A stretch of 25,118 nt of DNA, from contig JADRCO010000874.1 of NCBI GenBank assembly GCA_021464525.1, positions 1-25,118 on the forward strand, given 5' to 3'. Both the position numbers and the translations under genes were made by a program. Below, one piece after another: positions 10,566 through 21,590 of the stretch. The notes beneath the pieces were generated by a model. It did no database searches. It was not told the DNA's origin and saw nothing but the letters and a program-made list of their open reading frames with translations. Numbering within the stretch: the stretch's first letter is position 1; each line of letters starts with the position of its first letter. The stretch comes from Rhizophagus sp. LPA8_4_AMF (taxonomy: Eukaryota; Glomeromycota; Glomeromycetes; Glomerales; Glomeraceae).

Positions 10566-10868
10566 TCAATTCACCAATAAGTCATTTACTTTCAATAGAT
10601 ATTTCATATCATTTGTAAATATCACCATGCCGTGAAATCCTCGGATACCACTTTCATCGATAAACAATATAATTAAAATTTATTTAATCTTAAAAATCTT
10701 TTAATATCTCGCTCTTATCACCAAATTAGATTCCGCATTGAAAAAATAATTTATTTCGTTTTCTAGCAATTCATTATAATCGTATATTATTTTCAAATGC
10801 GTTCCATGCTTTATTAGACATTAAGACCATTGCATACGGAATATTTTCTGGATCTTTATTATAATTGG
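10566..10868 (-). pseudogene. Broken coding fragment of unknown family
   Basis: On the minus strand, protein-like stretches occur in order but in different frames: DPENIPYAMVLMSNKAWNAF (from about 10853 downwards), then NELLENEINYFFNAESNLVI, then after two stops LFIDESGIRGFHGMVIFTND followed by MKYLLKVNDLLVN and a stop at 10566-10568. The composition (Trp, Met, Gly, Asp, Pro in place of the Lys/Asn/Ile/Phe runs typical of AT-rich noise) suggests a once-coding region. I do not recognise the family; FIDE could be a Walker-B-like residue set but there is no P-loop in view. No start codon, promoter or intron pattern was found. It lies in the spacer between a duplicated flank block and the second receptor and has no visible link to the receptor family. 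Confidence 0.45.
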
Positions 10869-10869
10869 A

Positions 10870-11807
10870 TAAAAAGTATATAAGTTGATATTATTGTAAT
10901 CTGCAAGTATTTTTAGCGGAAATATTTATACTTTACCCGGTCCCACACGGACTATTTGTGTATATTATAACCTTGATGTAAAGAAAATGAATTGATTAAT
11001 TAAAGAATTTTAAAACGTTGTATATCTTAATTTTATTTAATTAACCATTACTTTGTAATTCGATATTGCCAAATAGCATTTATTTTTTCCTAGTCTACGA
11101 AAAATGAAAAGACCGTATGGAAATATACAGTACAGAAAGTAGATGTACTTAATTCTGATCAAATTTTCTATTTAATTCTAGCCGAAATTTAACTTATCAT
11201 TCATTAACTGTGACCAAACTTTGTTTCTCATATCTTTTTAAATAAATTATATAAGATATTACATAACAATGTATTAAAGATTATCGTCACAAAATTTACA
11301 ATTTAACTAATTTAACTGTGCTATAAATTGGGTAACTTAAATTATTTTCATTCAAGCATTTCATATTCCTTTTAATATATTCCAATATCTTATATTGATA
11401 TATATTTATATAAAATTTTCAAGATAGGTTTCATTATCAAATTACAATATTTATTACATGACATTTAAATTACTATCTCAATGACATAAATATTATATAA
11501 ATTAATGAATATATGAATTTTTATAATTTTTTAATATATATATATATATATTTATTTTTTGATTGTTTTATAATATTGTAAAATTTTAATTTTTAATGTT
11601 AAAATTTGTTATTTTTTTGTTTCAATTATGTATATCACACATTTATCGAAAATCAACTACAAGTATGATGTAAATTATACACAACAATTTATTTTTTAAT
11701 TTAAAACGTTTTCATTAAAAAAAAAAAAAAAAATTTTAGGGTATTAAATCTTAAAAAATATTAAAATAATAATACTTTTGAATAAAAAAAATGGGACGCA
11801 TAACTCC
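10870..11807. other. AT-rich spacer without recognisable genes
   Basis: Long A/T runs and TATATA stretches (11537-11551). No receptor exon could be matched here even though a flank block of the receptor family precedes it. Confidence 0.5.
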
Positions 11808-12062
11808 AATCCGGATCCTTATAATTCCGGGTTATCATATATATTTATATTATATAGCAAAAAACCAACTTTCCGGGTTGTCGGGTTGTTGGCAAGACTT
11901 AAACATGTGACAATCATGACATTTAGTCAATCATCCTTTACATCCTTTAACTGAATATTCTCAAAAACTGAGTTTTTTTCTATTTGTCGACAACCCAACA
12001 ACTCGGCAATTTTGTCGACTACAAATATCCTTTATATTATGGATTTACAGAGGGCCGGATTT
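11808..12062. mobile_element. Imperfect inverted-repeat element (CCGGGTTGTCGGG arms)
   Basis: GGGTTGTCGGGTTGTTGGCA at 11875-11894 pairs with the reverse complement of 11988-12009 (TCGACAACCCAACAACTCGG) at 17 of 21 positions. Outer ends AATCCGGATCC (11808) and the inverted GGGCCGGATT (to 12062) may be older termini. GC content is clearly above the local background. No coding capacity. Confidence 0.4.
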
Positions 12063-13917
12063 AAATATGCCCAAATGCAGAAAGGGTATACCCGGGGCGT
12101 GATAATTAATACTAGAAAAGGAGTTATAACTTGAAATAATAAGTCAATCAATAATCAATATTCACCTCCTTTTCCAAAAAAAGATTTTCATAATGTAAAA
12201 TACTTTCTTATTTCATATGAAAAAAAACAAATCCTACTATAATAGAAGTAAAAAAAAAAAAAAAGGTTCACCAATTAGAAATTATATCACTAGATATGGT
12301 CTCGAAATCGGGATTAATACTTAATACAGTAATGATAATCAAAATGAGATGCGGTCGAACGTCTCGAACGTGCACAATTTTGATTTGATGTAAATACGAT
12401 TAATACGATTGGTTCAATATAATATTACGAAATCATGTGACTATCCAGGCGGATTAGCCGGTGATGTGCACAATAAATCCTTTGTTATTAAAGAAATTTA
12501 TTCGTGTTACGTATCGGACATATAGTTTATTTGATCAGCATGAAACGAAAAGTTATAAAACAGTAAAACAGTAGATAAATGATTCTTTTCTAAGTTAATA
12601 AAACTCGAAATTTTTCGGAAGGTGGTGACTGGTGATGCAAAAAGCCATATTAAGTAAAATTATTAAAACGTCCATGACCAATTATAATAATAGAAAAAAA
12701 TCTGGTGATATTAATTTCAATAAATTTTTTCTAATATTTTTTCCTTATTATGTTATACAAATCAAAAAAAAAGGGAAAGAAAAGAAAAGAAATGAGTATT
12801 AGAAGAAAACATCTTACGTAATTCATATCAAAGTTAATTTTCAAATTATTATTAATGTATAAACAAACAAGTCTTTTTATGTAAAAGAAAGAATACATAA
12901 TTATAAATTTTATTAATTAGAATTACTGCATTTCATCTTTATTCGATTTAATAATGTTAGATACTGTATATACGTTGATTCGGATGATGATGGATATCGC
13001 GCGTCGCGTGTCAGATGTCAATTTTGAATAATTTCTAGGTAAACTGTTTTATTTATACTTTAATTTATAAGGAAATACTTTAACTATTTGTATGAATCCT
13101 CAAATAAATATTTAGTCAAGTATTGCATGTATTGTTATTTAAAATTTATAATTATAATTAAACACTAAATTTATCAATCTTAACCTACTTGCGCTTTGTT
13201 AACTAGATAAATTCATTCATCACATGTGAATTTTTTATAATCATATACAGTCAGATTCATATGTGAAAATTACAATTACTTTAAAATCTGACGCAAATCG
13301 GCATCTGAAAAACTTTCATCCGCTTGTTATAAGTTTTAAATTTCATTGTCCGTGTCGCGTATCACGTGAAATTTGTAGATGAATTCTAATTCCGTTTTTT
13401 TTAAAAAAATATTTGATATAAATAGTTTTTTATTAATATTCAGGTTTTTTGTTTAGCATCCAATATAATCAACAATAAAACAAGACTTATATGTGAAATT
13501 TAAATATTATAACTACTGGTGCATATATGATAAACTTAATATAACATTTATTTGATACCACTAGCCAATAATAGATAACAGACAGTAAAATATAAAGACT
13601 TTTATATTGTTGTGAATATCAAAGTCGCCCTTAAAATTTGTGATACATCAATTTTTGATCCATGTAATAATTGGAAATCTGATCTGTGAATCTGGGGATG
13701 AGATTTAATTAAATTTTAATAAAGAAACTTTATAATTCTTTATTATTTACCTTTAGTATTTGAAATTTTAATTCGTTCACTTTGACAAATTTTTTTTTTT
13801 ATAATAAATATTTTTTATAATATGATAAATTCATGTGAGAATTAATATGATTAATATGAGATAAAATTTTATCAAACTAGTTCACAGTTCATTGTAATTT
13901 ACTTAATAATTTGAAAC
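12063..13917. other. Spacer before receptor 2
   Basis: Apart from flank block B I see nothing coding. GC-richer spots at about 12440-12465 and 12995-13015 (GATATCGCGCGTCGCGTGTC) are unexplained. Confidence 0.45.
12600..12725 (+). repeat. Flank block B, upstream of receptor 2
   Basis: TCGAAATTTTTCGGA, then GGTGATGCAAAAAGC and a TCTGGTGATATTAATTTC segment, in the order found at 4285-4470 and, more weakly, at about 10090. It lies 2.1 kb before receptor 2. Confidence 0.45.
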
Positions 13918-14040
13918 GTTGTGCAACATAATTATGTCATGCAAATATTTTTGTGTACATAATACTTAATGTTACGTTACATTTTTTACTTTTTATAACG
14001 AATACAACGAGCAACGCCGAATTGACTAATTTAATTTGTT
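13918..14040 (+). repeat. Duplicated upstream flank block, copy before receptor 2
   Basis: GTGCAACATAATTATGTCAT, CAAATATTTTTGTG, a GTTACGTTAC segment and GAATTGACTAATTT occur in the order found at 6310-6450 and 17970-18110. Confidence 0.55.
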
Positions 14041-14531
14041 AAGTTTCAGCGGTATTTTTTTTTCCTATAAAATGCAAGATTAATAATGCATCAATGATTT
14101 AAGATCCAATCAGATCCCATGAAATTTTTTTTCGTTTCTTCCCCTTTGTGATCTACCAGTAATAAATGAAATTCAATAATTTATTATCCTTGATTTTCAA
14201 CAAAATAAACAAATATACTATACCTAAAAATTCGAATATCGTCTTCTTGTTTCCAATTTTCATTCTTTTTTTAATTAATTTTTATAATTAATAGGATGAA
14301 TCACTTATTACTTTATTGTTCGTATACCCTGCGTTTATCATAATTGTACAAAATTAAAAACCGATACAGATCTGTTTTAAAATCGGTGAATATGGAAATT
14401 GTGGTAAATATTATCCGTTATATAATTTCCGAAATTGTTTACATTACATTAATAGTTTGTAAAAAGTTGTATTACAAACTTTAAATTTCTTTATTCCGTT
14501 TAACCGAACCATAATAAATAGGTTTGATTAT

Positions 14532-14560
14532 CTCATTGTTATGTTAGAAAACGTAATCAT
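14532..14560 (+). promoter_or_regulatory. Conserved upstream motif, receptor copy 2
   Basis: CTCATTGTTATGTTAGAAAA followed by CGTAATCAT, about 250 nt before the ATG. It is nearly identical to the block at 6769, while much of the surrounding sequence has diverged. Confidence 0.45.
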
Positions 14561-14688
14561 AGATCGTTCCTTTTTCGTAAATACTATAAGACATTTTTAT
14601 GTAAAATAATTATTAAACTGAACGCACGGATCAAAATAAATAAATGTTCCACGACAGAAAATTAATCATATCGGACCTTTTTTTTTGA

Positions 14689-14698
14689 TATATAAAAA
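14689..14698 (+). promoter_or_regulatory. TATA box of receptor copy 2
   Basis: TATATAAAAA lies 96 nt before the ATG at 14785, in the position equivalent to the boxes of the other two intact copies. Confidence 0.6.
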
Positions 14699-14784
14699 GA
14701 CGTTGTCATCTTATAATAATTATACATAACATTAATAAAAAATCTCAAACTTTTCACATTCCTTTAAATTTTTAAAACAAAAAA

Positions 14785-16379
14785 ATGAATTCGATTCAAA
14801 AAATCATATTTTTTTCGACATTTCTTTTTTTCATTATACCCATAAATAAAGCACAAAAAGATAATTCTGGTTATGGATATGGTTCTGAAACCGATTTTTA
14901 TCTTGTGACTACTATTCCATTAATTTTCTCTGTCTTAAGTTTTTTAGGAACTTTATATATATTTTTTCGTAAGTAATTTTTTAATGATCTAAAAAAAAAA
15001 AAAATTTTTTTTTTTTTTTTCTTCAATATTAAAATATATTTGATTTTTATTTAAGGAATGTTTTTACGATGGAGACGTAGTAAGAGAAGTATTCCATTAT
15101 CATTTAAATTCCCATTTTATATAGCGATTACAGGTAATTAAAAAATTTTTTTTTTTTTTTTAATAACGATAATTTTTTTAGTTATTCAAATTATAATAAT
15201 AATTATATGTAATTCTTTTATATTTAAGATTTTCTATATTCTTCATCCATCTTAATTGAGTTTGTAAGTAAATTATTAATAAATTTTTTATTTATATTAA
15301 AAAAAAATGGTCAAATTTAAATATTATCGTGAATTTTTATAGGCATATACAGCTTCAAATAAATCAGAATTCGTAAATAATAACGAAACCATCAAATGGC
15401 CATATCTATTCTGTGAAATCCTTGGATTTTTAATAGTTTATTTCGTTTTACTAAATATAATATTGGTAAGTTTTCATAAAAGAATTTAGTATTAGTATTT
15501 AGATTTTTTTATAAAACATAAATTATTTATATAGGTAGGAGCAATATCTATTATAACTTGGTTACGAGTGGTACGAGAATACTATTTCGAATTTGGAAAA
15601 TATGATTATAAAATTTGGCTTCCAATTATTTTCATATCATTAATCATCCCTCTAAGTACAATAAACGCCTACGGCTCTCGAGGCTATGCGTATGTCACAT
15701 GTTAAATTTTTTGTCACAATTAAAACATCACTCGATCAGTATTCATTTATTCTTTTTTTTATTTAGATGTGGAACTAAAATTGGATTTGATAATGTAGGA
15801 ATAGTGGTTTTCGTTCTAATAATATTTACATTATCAACTATCGTATTTTGTTACATACATGTAATAAAAACGATACGTGATATTCAAGGACATATCCCAA
15901 ATTCAAGTGTTGATGCAGTACGACATTCTAATGTTGAAAGGAGAACTCTTAAAAAAGTTTTAACTTATATTTTAGTTTTTATTATACAATACATTCCCAT
16001 TTTGATGTATAACTCTTCTATGTTTTTGAAGGTAAAAAAGATAAAAAAATTGCAATTTTTTTTAATTGTAACTGTAATTATATCATTTTTTAATACAATG
16101 ATTTTGATTTGTAGGCTCGACATATTATATTTGATGCTACAATTCCAGCAGGTAATTTGATTTTAAATAAAAGATAATGTATTCTTTAATTTCAATTAAT
16201 TTTAATATATATATATATATTTCTTTTTAGCTATAAGTCTTGGTGGAATAGCAAACGTATTTCAATATTTACGTAATGAAGGATTAAAATTTTCATATAC
16301 TAGTAGTAATAATTCTTCAAATTATAAACTTGAAGTGGATGAAAAACAATCAGATGATACTACACAAAATGTTAATTGA
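14785..16379 (+). CDS. Seven-transmembrane GPCR-like receptor, copy 2 (8 exons, 341 aa)
   Basis: Exons: 14785-14968, 15056-15133, 15229-15263, 15343-15465, 15535-15689, 15767-16031, 16115-16151, 16231-16379 (stop TGA). Intron positions and phases equal those of the copies at 7020 and 21591, and six exons have the same length as in copy 1. The N terminus is signal-peptide-like (FLFFIIPINKA), followed by a short YGYG-containing ectodomain and seven hydrophobic segments. Cys123 and Cys193 form the presumed TM3-loop 2 disulfide. NKS (105) and NET (113) are sequons in extracellular loop 1. Exon 5 matches copy 1 at 35 of 52 residues and copy 3 at 38 of 52 by hand alignment. Intracellular loop 3 is three residues shorter than in the other two. 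The tail is acidic and Ser/Thr/Asn-rich. Likely a plasma-membrane receptor; ligand and G-protein partner unknown. Confidence 0.88.
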
Positions 16380-17249
16380 TAGATAAAAAAAAAAACAAAA
16401 AAACAAAAACAAAACAAAAAATAATTTTTTTTTTAAGCTCAATTTATTAAGTTTATTATAAGATTTTAAAAAATTTAAAAATTTGTACTATATTTTTGAT
16501 CATTAAGATCATTAAGTTAAGTTAATATTAATTTATTTAATAATATTTAGTGATTTAAAATACATTATCATAAGGTTTCATTCTTGATACGGATGATGTT
16601 TATGATGTTTATTGGATAAAAAGTCGGAACTCGTGATACGTAAATAAGTTATTTCACGGGGATACTCAATACTGTGGATATCATTGATTTCTCACGGAGC
16701 GACCGTGAAAAATATGATATGTAAAATAACTATTACTTAGATTTACATTATTATAGTCATTATAATCATATTTTATTTTTTTTCTATTCCTCCCAAATGA
16801 TCATCATTTGAGTTTAATAATTAATAAAATTCTAAAAAGTATAGTATCCAAAATATAAAAATGAAATACGGGGTATAATGCATTGTGACGATTAAACTTA
16901 CGCAAATATAGGGGTATTTCCCCGGTATTGCCGATCATAACTAGAATAGTAAACCTATTTTTAATATTTTTTAATATTAATTTGAGCGCAACCAATTGTG
17001 TAATATTTACGTCATACTAAATATGGATCCCATTTTTTCGGGTTCTGCCGAATAAAAAATTTTTTCAACCGAAAAATTTGTTCAAATTAAATTAAAAATG
17101 TAAATGGTTGGATATAAATAACTATTTTTTTTTTTTTACATAATTTGTGTTTTTTTTTTTTTTAAATGGAATTTTTTCTTGTTTAATAATTAAATGTAAA
17201 TATATATTAATAATGCTGTTTCAGTTTATTATGTGTGATTCATTAAAGA
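16380..17249. other. 3' flank of receptor 2
   Basis: Begins with an A/C-only run (16385-16420) right after the stop codon. No second gene is visible; the open frame on the minus strand at 16804-16995 has no family features. Confidence 0.5.
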
Positions 17250-17600
17250 AAAGCGATAAAATTGATGATATGGAATTGGACCCGTAAAATCCGTATATCA
17301 GTATATGCAATAAATAATCCATGTTTGGGAACCGTGAACAATTAATTATCTGTTATATTAAGGACAAAATGCATATCAGTAGGGGTTATTAATTAATTAT
17401 AATAATCAGAAAAGTTACATAAAAAAAGGTTGTACAATTTTTTAATTTTGAGTAAATTAAAAAATTTAACGGGAGAAAAATCCCATATTTGTCTAAATTA
17501 TTTTTTTCGTTAACAGATACATTTTTTTTTTATTATTTTCAAACATTATTATGTAAAAGTTAAATAAAAAAAAAAGTAATATTTACAAATCATACAAATC
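17250..17600 (+). repeat. Flank block C, upstream of the receptor pseudogene
   Basis: GAGTAAATTAAAAAATTTAA, GGGAGAAAAATCCCATATTT, GTCTAAATT and CGTTAACAGATAC align with 4471-4530 and with the GTTAACAG part of 10255-10330. It lies about 1 kb before the pseudogene. Confidence 0.5.
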
Positions 17601-17969
17601 ATTTCGATCGATTTACGTTTTTACGTCAGATGATAATTGACGCACGTCACCTGAATAATACCTGAATCATATAACATAATCATAATTTGGCCCAATAATA
17701 ATTTATAATTTTAGGTAATATCGATATATAAAGCAAATAGGCGTTTGGAATGACGAACTATATTTTGAGAAATACAATGATTGTAAAATTTTATGTATAA
17801 ATATTATTGTTTAATTGATAAATGTGGAATTAATATATTTTTATTTATTATAAGAAATAATTTGAGTGGTTGTTAAATATTTTTTTTTTTAAAAAAAAAA
17901 TTCTTTTACAGGTTAATTCTTATTAGAAAAAAAAGAAGTAATTATTTTTAATTATTTTAAAGCGTAAGT

Positions 17970-18110
17970 TTATGTGCAACAACATTATGTCATGTAAATA
18001 TTTTGTATATGTAATAAGAATAGTAATCACTTAATGGTAATCTTTGTGATCCGTTACGTTATTCTTTTTTTTTTTAGTATCAGGCGGTGCAGAAATTGAC
18101 TAATTTGTAA
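17970..18110 (+). repeat. Duplicated upstream flank block, copy before the pseudogene
   Basis: GTGCAACAACATTATGTCAT, GTAAATATTTTGTATATGTA, a CCGTTACGTTAT segment and GAAATTGACTAATTTG match the blocks at 6310-6450 and 13918-14040. Further on, 18293-18385 resembles 6622-6705 (GGATCATCG, GATCCACAT, TATCTGTTAT). Inside it the stretch TATTTATCTGCTATCTGTTA is itself tandemly doubled at about 18343-18374. Confidence 0.55.
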
Positions 18111-18437
18111 ATTTTCGGTAATCATCTAATTCACAACATTTTTTTTAAACAAATACAATACGCCAATTTAAACAAGTTAATTTTGTTATTCATTTTCCTC
18201 TTCCTCATTTGTATATCGTATTCCGTAATTTTTTTTCAAGCAAATAAACAAAAACTGATTTTTTTTAATTGGTTAACGATTATGATCAATTAGGATCATC
18301 GCAGATGATCCACATGATTTACGTACGAAAAATATTTATCTGCTATCTGTTATTATTTATCTGCTATCTGTTATATGATCTCCAAATTAGAAATTGTATC
18401 ACAAACTTTAAATCCCGAATCTAACTATCAATAACAA

Positions 18438-18469
18438 CTCATTGTTAATGTTGGAAAACGTAAATATCA
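18438..18469 (+). promoter_or_regulatory. Conserved upstream motif, receptor pseudogene
   Basis: CTCATTGTTAATGTTGGAAA followed by ACGTAAATATCA, the counterpart of the blocks at 6769 and 14532. Here it is followed almost directly by exon 2 remnants, which marks the deletion of promoter and exon 1. Confidence 0.4.
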
Positions 18470-18509
18470 CATAATAACAGTTAATCACTTTCTTACGACA
18501 CATATAGGA

Positions 18510-19294
18510 TTTATTATTATTTAGTTTCCGTTTTATATATAACAATTACAGGTTAAATACGAAATACGATTTAAAATGTAAAGATAATTGTTCGGAGCAG
18601 TTTCGGAGAGAAGAGAAGGAATATTATAGACAAATTTGCGTTAATCCATTTATCTCCTAAATAATTTCGGTTTTCTTTTTTTCAGATGATCTTACCTTTT
18701 TTTTTTTTTTAGATTATATACATTTTATTTTTTCTTCGTGACGCTATTAAATATATAATGCGATGAACTTTCAACTTTGAATACAATAACTAATAAGCAA
18801 TTAATATAAAGGTAATATCTATTCTATAAAATTCTTAAAATTGTTTTTTTTTTATTTTATTATACATAAAATTTCGATGAAGCGTAAATAAACCGTTACG
18901 AGAAGTTCAAGAACGTTATTTGACATTGGGAAAAATATATATAATTACAAAATTTAGCTTCCAATTATCATCAATTATTCAGTAAGCGTGTATGTTGTTC
19001 GATCACAATAAACATCACATAACATATTAGTATACAGTACGCACTTTTTTTTATTAGATGTGAACCTTAAATTGATATAATACTGTCTATTAATCATCAC
19101 ATTGTTAAACGCGGTTTTTTATGCACATGTAATATTGGATATGATTTATAATGTTAAAAAGAAAATTCATTCATTACAAATTCGCATAATAATACTGTAC
19201 CGTTATTATACCGTTCATGCACTTCTAAAGTAAAAAGTACATTTTTCGTATCAATTCGTCATTGATATTATACACTTAACGTTCTCATTCCGGC
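18510..19294 (+). pseudogene. Decayed copy of the receptor gene (exon 1 lost, multiple frameshifts)
   Basis: Recognisable remnants lie in the right order: end of exon 2 (18510-18552), exon 3 (about 18713-18745), part of exon 4 (18811-18843), exon 5 (about 18882-18981), exon 6 (19058-19229) and exon 7 (about 19264-19294). The closest relative is the copy at 7020: 22 nt at 19172-19193 are identical to 8140-8161. Damage includes a one-base deletion and a broken donor (GTTAAA for GTAAAT) at exon 2, TGT to TAT at the conserved TM3 cysteine, TGG to TAG in the exon 5 segment, loss of nearly all TM6 code, and no clear exon 8. TATA box, exon 1 and intron 1 are missing: the conserved upstream motif (18438-18469) is followed within 45 nt by exon 2 sequence. 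No functional product is expected. Confidence 0.85.
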
Positions 19295-19840
19295 AAGTAA
19301 TTGGAAATTGAGAAAATTTACTTGTTATTACTAATTTCAATGGAATTCTTTCGAATTATATCTCGAATATTCAGCATCATAACATTTACAATTCTTGAAA
19401 AATTTTTTATCAAATGTTTGCTTATCTTAAAAATTTTATTGTTATTATGAAAGTAAATTACAAGATTATGTAACTTTATGTATAAAAAATTTAATTGATT
19501 AAATTATTTAGTATGAAATAATATTATACTATCGTAAAAATTTAAAGTTTCGTAGTATATTAATGTATGTATCATTACTAAATATGATTGTTATGTTTTC
19601 ATTAAATATTGTGTTTATCTATCTGTGTAATTTCTCACTTGTTTTGTAAAAAAAAAACAAATAAATATATATTAAAATATTAATTATTATTTTTTTTTTT
19701 TCCAAATAATAATGCTAACAATTTTATTAGATTAAAAAAGGGGGGAATTTATGTCACACGATTTCTGTTAGTAATATCCGAATGTTAAGTTTTATAACGG
19801 TTTGCAGAATTCTGTAATTATTGAAAATAAGTTCAGTTTT

Positions 19841-19893
19841 ATTTTTGATTATTTTGGTCAGTTGACTGAACTAAATAGGAAATAATCAAAAAT
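19841..19893. repeat. Perfect 14-bp stem hairpin
   Basis: ATTTTTGATTATTT (19841-19854) and AAATAATCAAAAAT (19880-19893) are exact inverted copies, and the 25-nt loop holds the near-palindrome TCAGTTGACTGA. It lies between the pseudogene and receptor 3 and is not next to a gene end. Confidence 0.5.
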
Positions 19894-19958
19894 AATCACA
19901 TAATTTTTATTATTTTTTACTACATGATTATTATATGTTTATTACAGAATATTGCAAT

Positions 19959-20038
19959 CCGCAATAAATAAAAAAATTAATTAATGGTAATTAAAAGTCC
20001 ACAATAAATAAAAAATTGATTAATGGTAATTAAAATGT
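19959..20038 (+). repeat. Two-copy tandem duplication of 40 bp
   Basis: CCGCAATAAATAAAAAAATT to GGTAATTAAAAGT is followed by CCACAATAAATAAAAAATTG to GGTAATTAAAATGT. The copies differ at a few positions. Confidence 0.75.
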
Positions 20039-21384
20039 AATGTACAGTAAATAAACGAGAATAAATATTCCCAATACTCACAGAAAAAAAAATTTTATAT
20101 TAATTATAATTTTAATACGACTTTTAAATGATAAATTACGTACGCTTATATTATTTATGCAAAGAAAATGTACTAATTAAAAATAATTGAAATGTGACTC
20201 GTAACGAATCAAGAGAATAAGGAATTTGTAAATAACCTGAGACAGTAAATATATAATCTCGAAACTTACCGAAACCTTATTGCTGTGTTCAATACAAATT
20301 AAAAAGTAAAACTTATATCAATTATATCGCAAATAATATGTTCTAAATTTCTTTCTATAAATAAATTTATTAATAAGGCAAAAAAAAAAAGAATCTGTAA
20401 AAATAAAAAAGGCTAAATAATTCCAAATTATCAAGGGTAGAGACGTAAAATCTAACATGATATTAAATGAGTATTAAATGAGTATTAAATGTATTAAATG
20501 TATTATAAAATGTATATGCACAAAGTATATCATAATCTATAAAAACCACCGATTTTTATAAATTCACCGAATTCACCGTTATATGTAATCATCGCCAATT
20601 CAAAAAAAAAACCGGTTAATTATTGGATGATCACAAAACAAACCCATTTTTGCTTAAATTTTATTTTTATTTATTTATTTGTTTATTTTTGTGTCAATAA
20701 ATAAAAGCAAAATAATCAGATAAGTGATATAAAATGAAAACGCCACACAAAAGTCTAGACCTTGTTTCGTAATAGGTACAAAGTACAAACTGTTTAGAAT
20801 TTTCTTTTTTTTTTCATCAATTTTTATATGAAATTTCGCTTCAGCATATTTCATATATCACACACCTTAAATTTTAATTTTTTGTATTCAATTAATATTA
20901 TTTGTATCATCAATAATAATGGGTTTATTTTTGCAAGATTTTCGAAATTTAATCTTTAAAACAATATTTTATCGGTATAAATTCCGTCAACGCAGGCACG
21001 TATTTCATAATTTCACGTAGAACTTACCAGAATAATTATACATATTAGTAAATGGTGGGAAAATCACTATATCTTGATATCCCCATTTCATCCCGCTTAT
21101 AAAATAAATATTATAATCATAAATTTGATTTTAGTAATACCAAATAAAATCTTTTTTTTTTTTATGTGTGATATTTGATTTTAAATATATCTTGTTTTGT
21201 TGGAACTCTCAATGATAAGATTAACACTCTAGATATATAATTGGATAAATTAAAATAAGAAGAATCAATATTGGTACGAAAATAAACAAAACCTGTAAAT
21301 GCAGATGGGACCGTGCTTATGAAAAGTTTGTATCAAAAAAAATTGTAGCACAAATTTTATAAATAATATGTTTGTTTTAATTAT

Positions 21385-21412
21385 CTCATTAGTATGTTAT
21401 AATACATAATCA
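21385..21412 (+). promoter_or_regulatory. Conserved upstream motif, receptor copy 3 (weaker)
   Basis: CTCATTAGTATGTTATAATA followed by CATAATCAT, about 180-205 nt before the ATG. It aligns with the block at 14532 but has lost the GAAAACG core, in line with this gene being the most divergent copy. Confidence 0.35.
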
Positions 21413-21483
21413 TGACCGTTTTATTTTCGCACAAATTATAAGATATATTTATATCATTATACTTTTTTTATAGGAGTGCAAAA

Positions 21484-21495
21484 TATATATAAAAG
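21484..21495 (+). promoter_or_regulatory. TATA box of receptor copy 3
   Basis: TATATATAAAAG lies 107 nt before the ATG at 21591, matching the arrangement at the other intact copies. Confidence 0.6.
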
Positions 21496-21590
21496 CTCCA
21501 AATCTCTTATCATCATCGCTACTTATTACACGTTATTAATTTATATTCATATAATAATTTCAACATTCACTTAATTTTTTTATAGAACAA

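Larger units (their letters stand above)
19735..20850 (+). repeat. Flank block E, counterpart of 9690-10480
   Basis: GGGGGGAATTTATGTCACAC, AATATCCGAATG, CTTACCGAAACCTTA, AAGGGTAGAGACGTAAAATC and CGCCACACAAAAGTCTA align in order with the block at 9690-10480. Two later tandem duplications sit inside it: a 40-bp unit at 19959-20038 and short TATTAAATGAG-like units at about 20461-20510. Confidence 0.55.

Noticed and set aside
15615-16160. A 181-residue open frame through receptor 2
   Set aside because: Its first part is the wrong frame of exon 5. It reads through intron 5 into the true frame of exon 6 and then through intron 6. The spliced model restores all family motifs.
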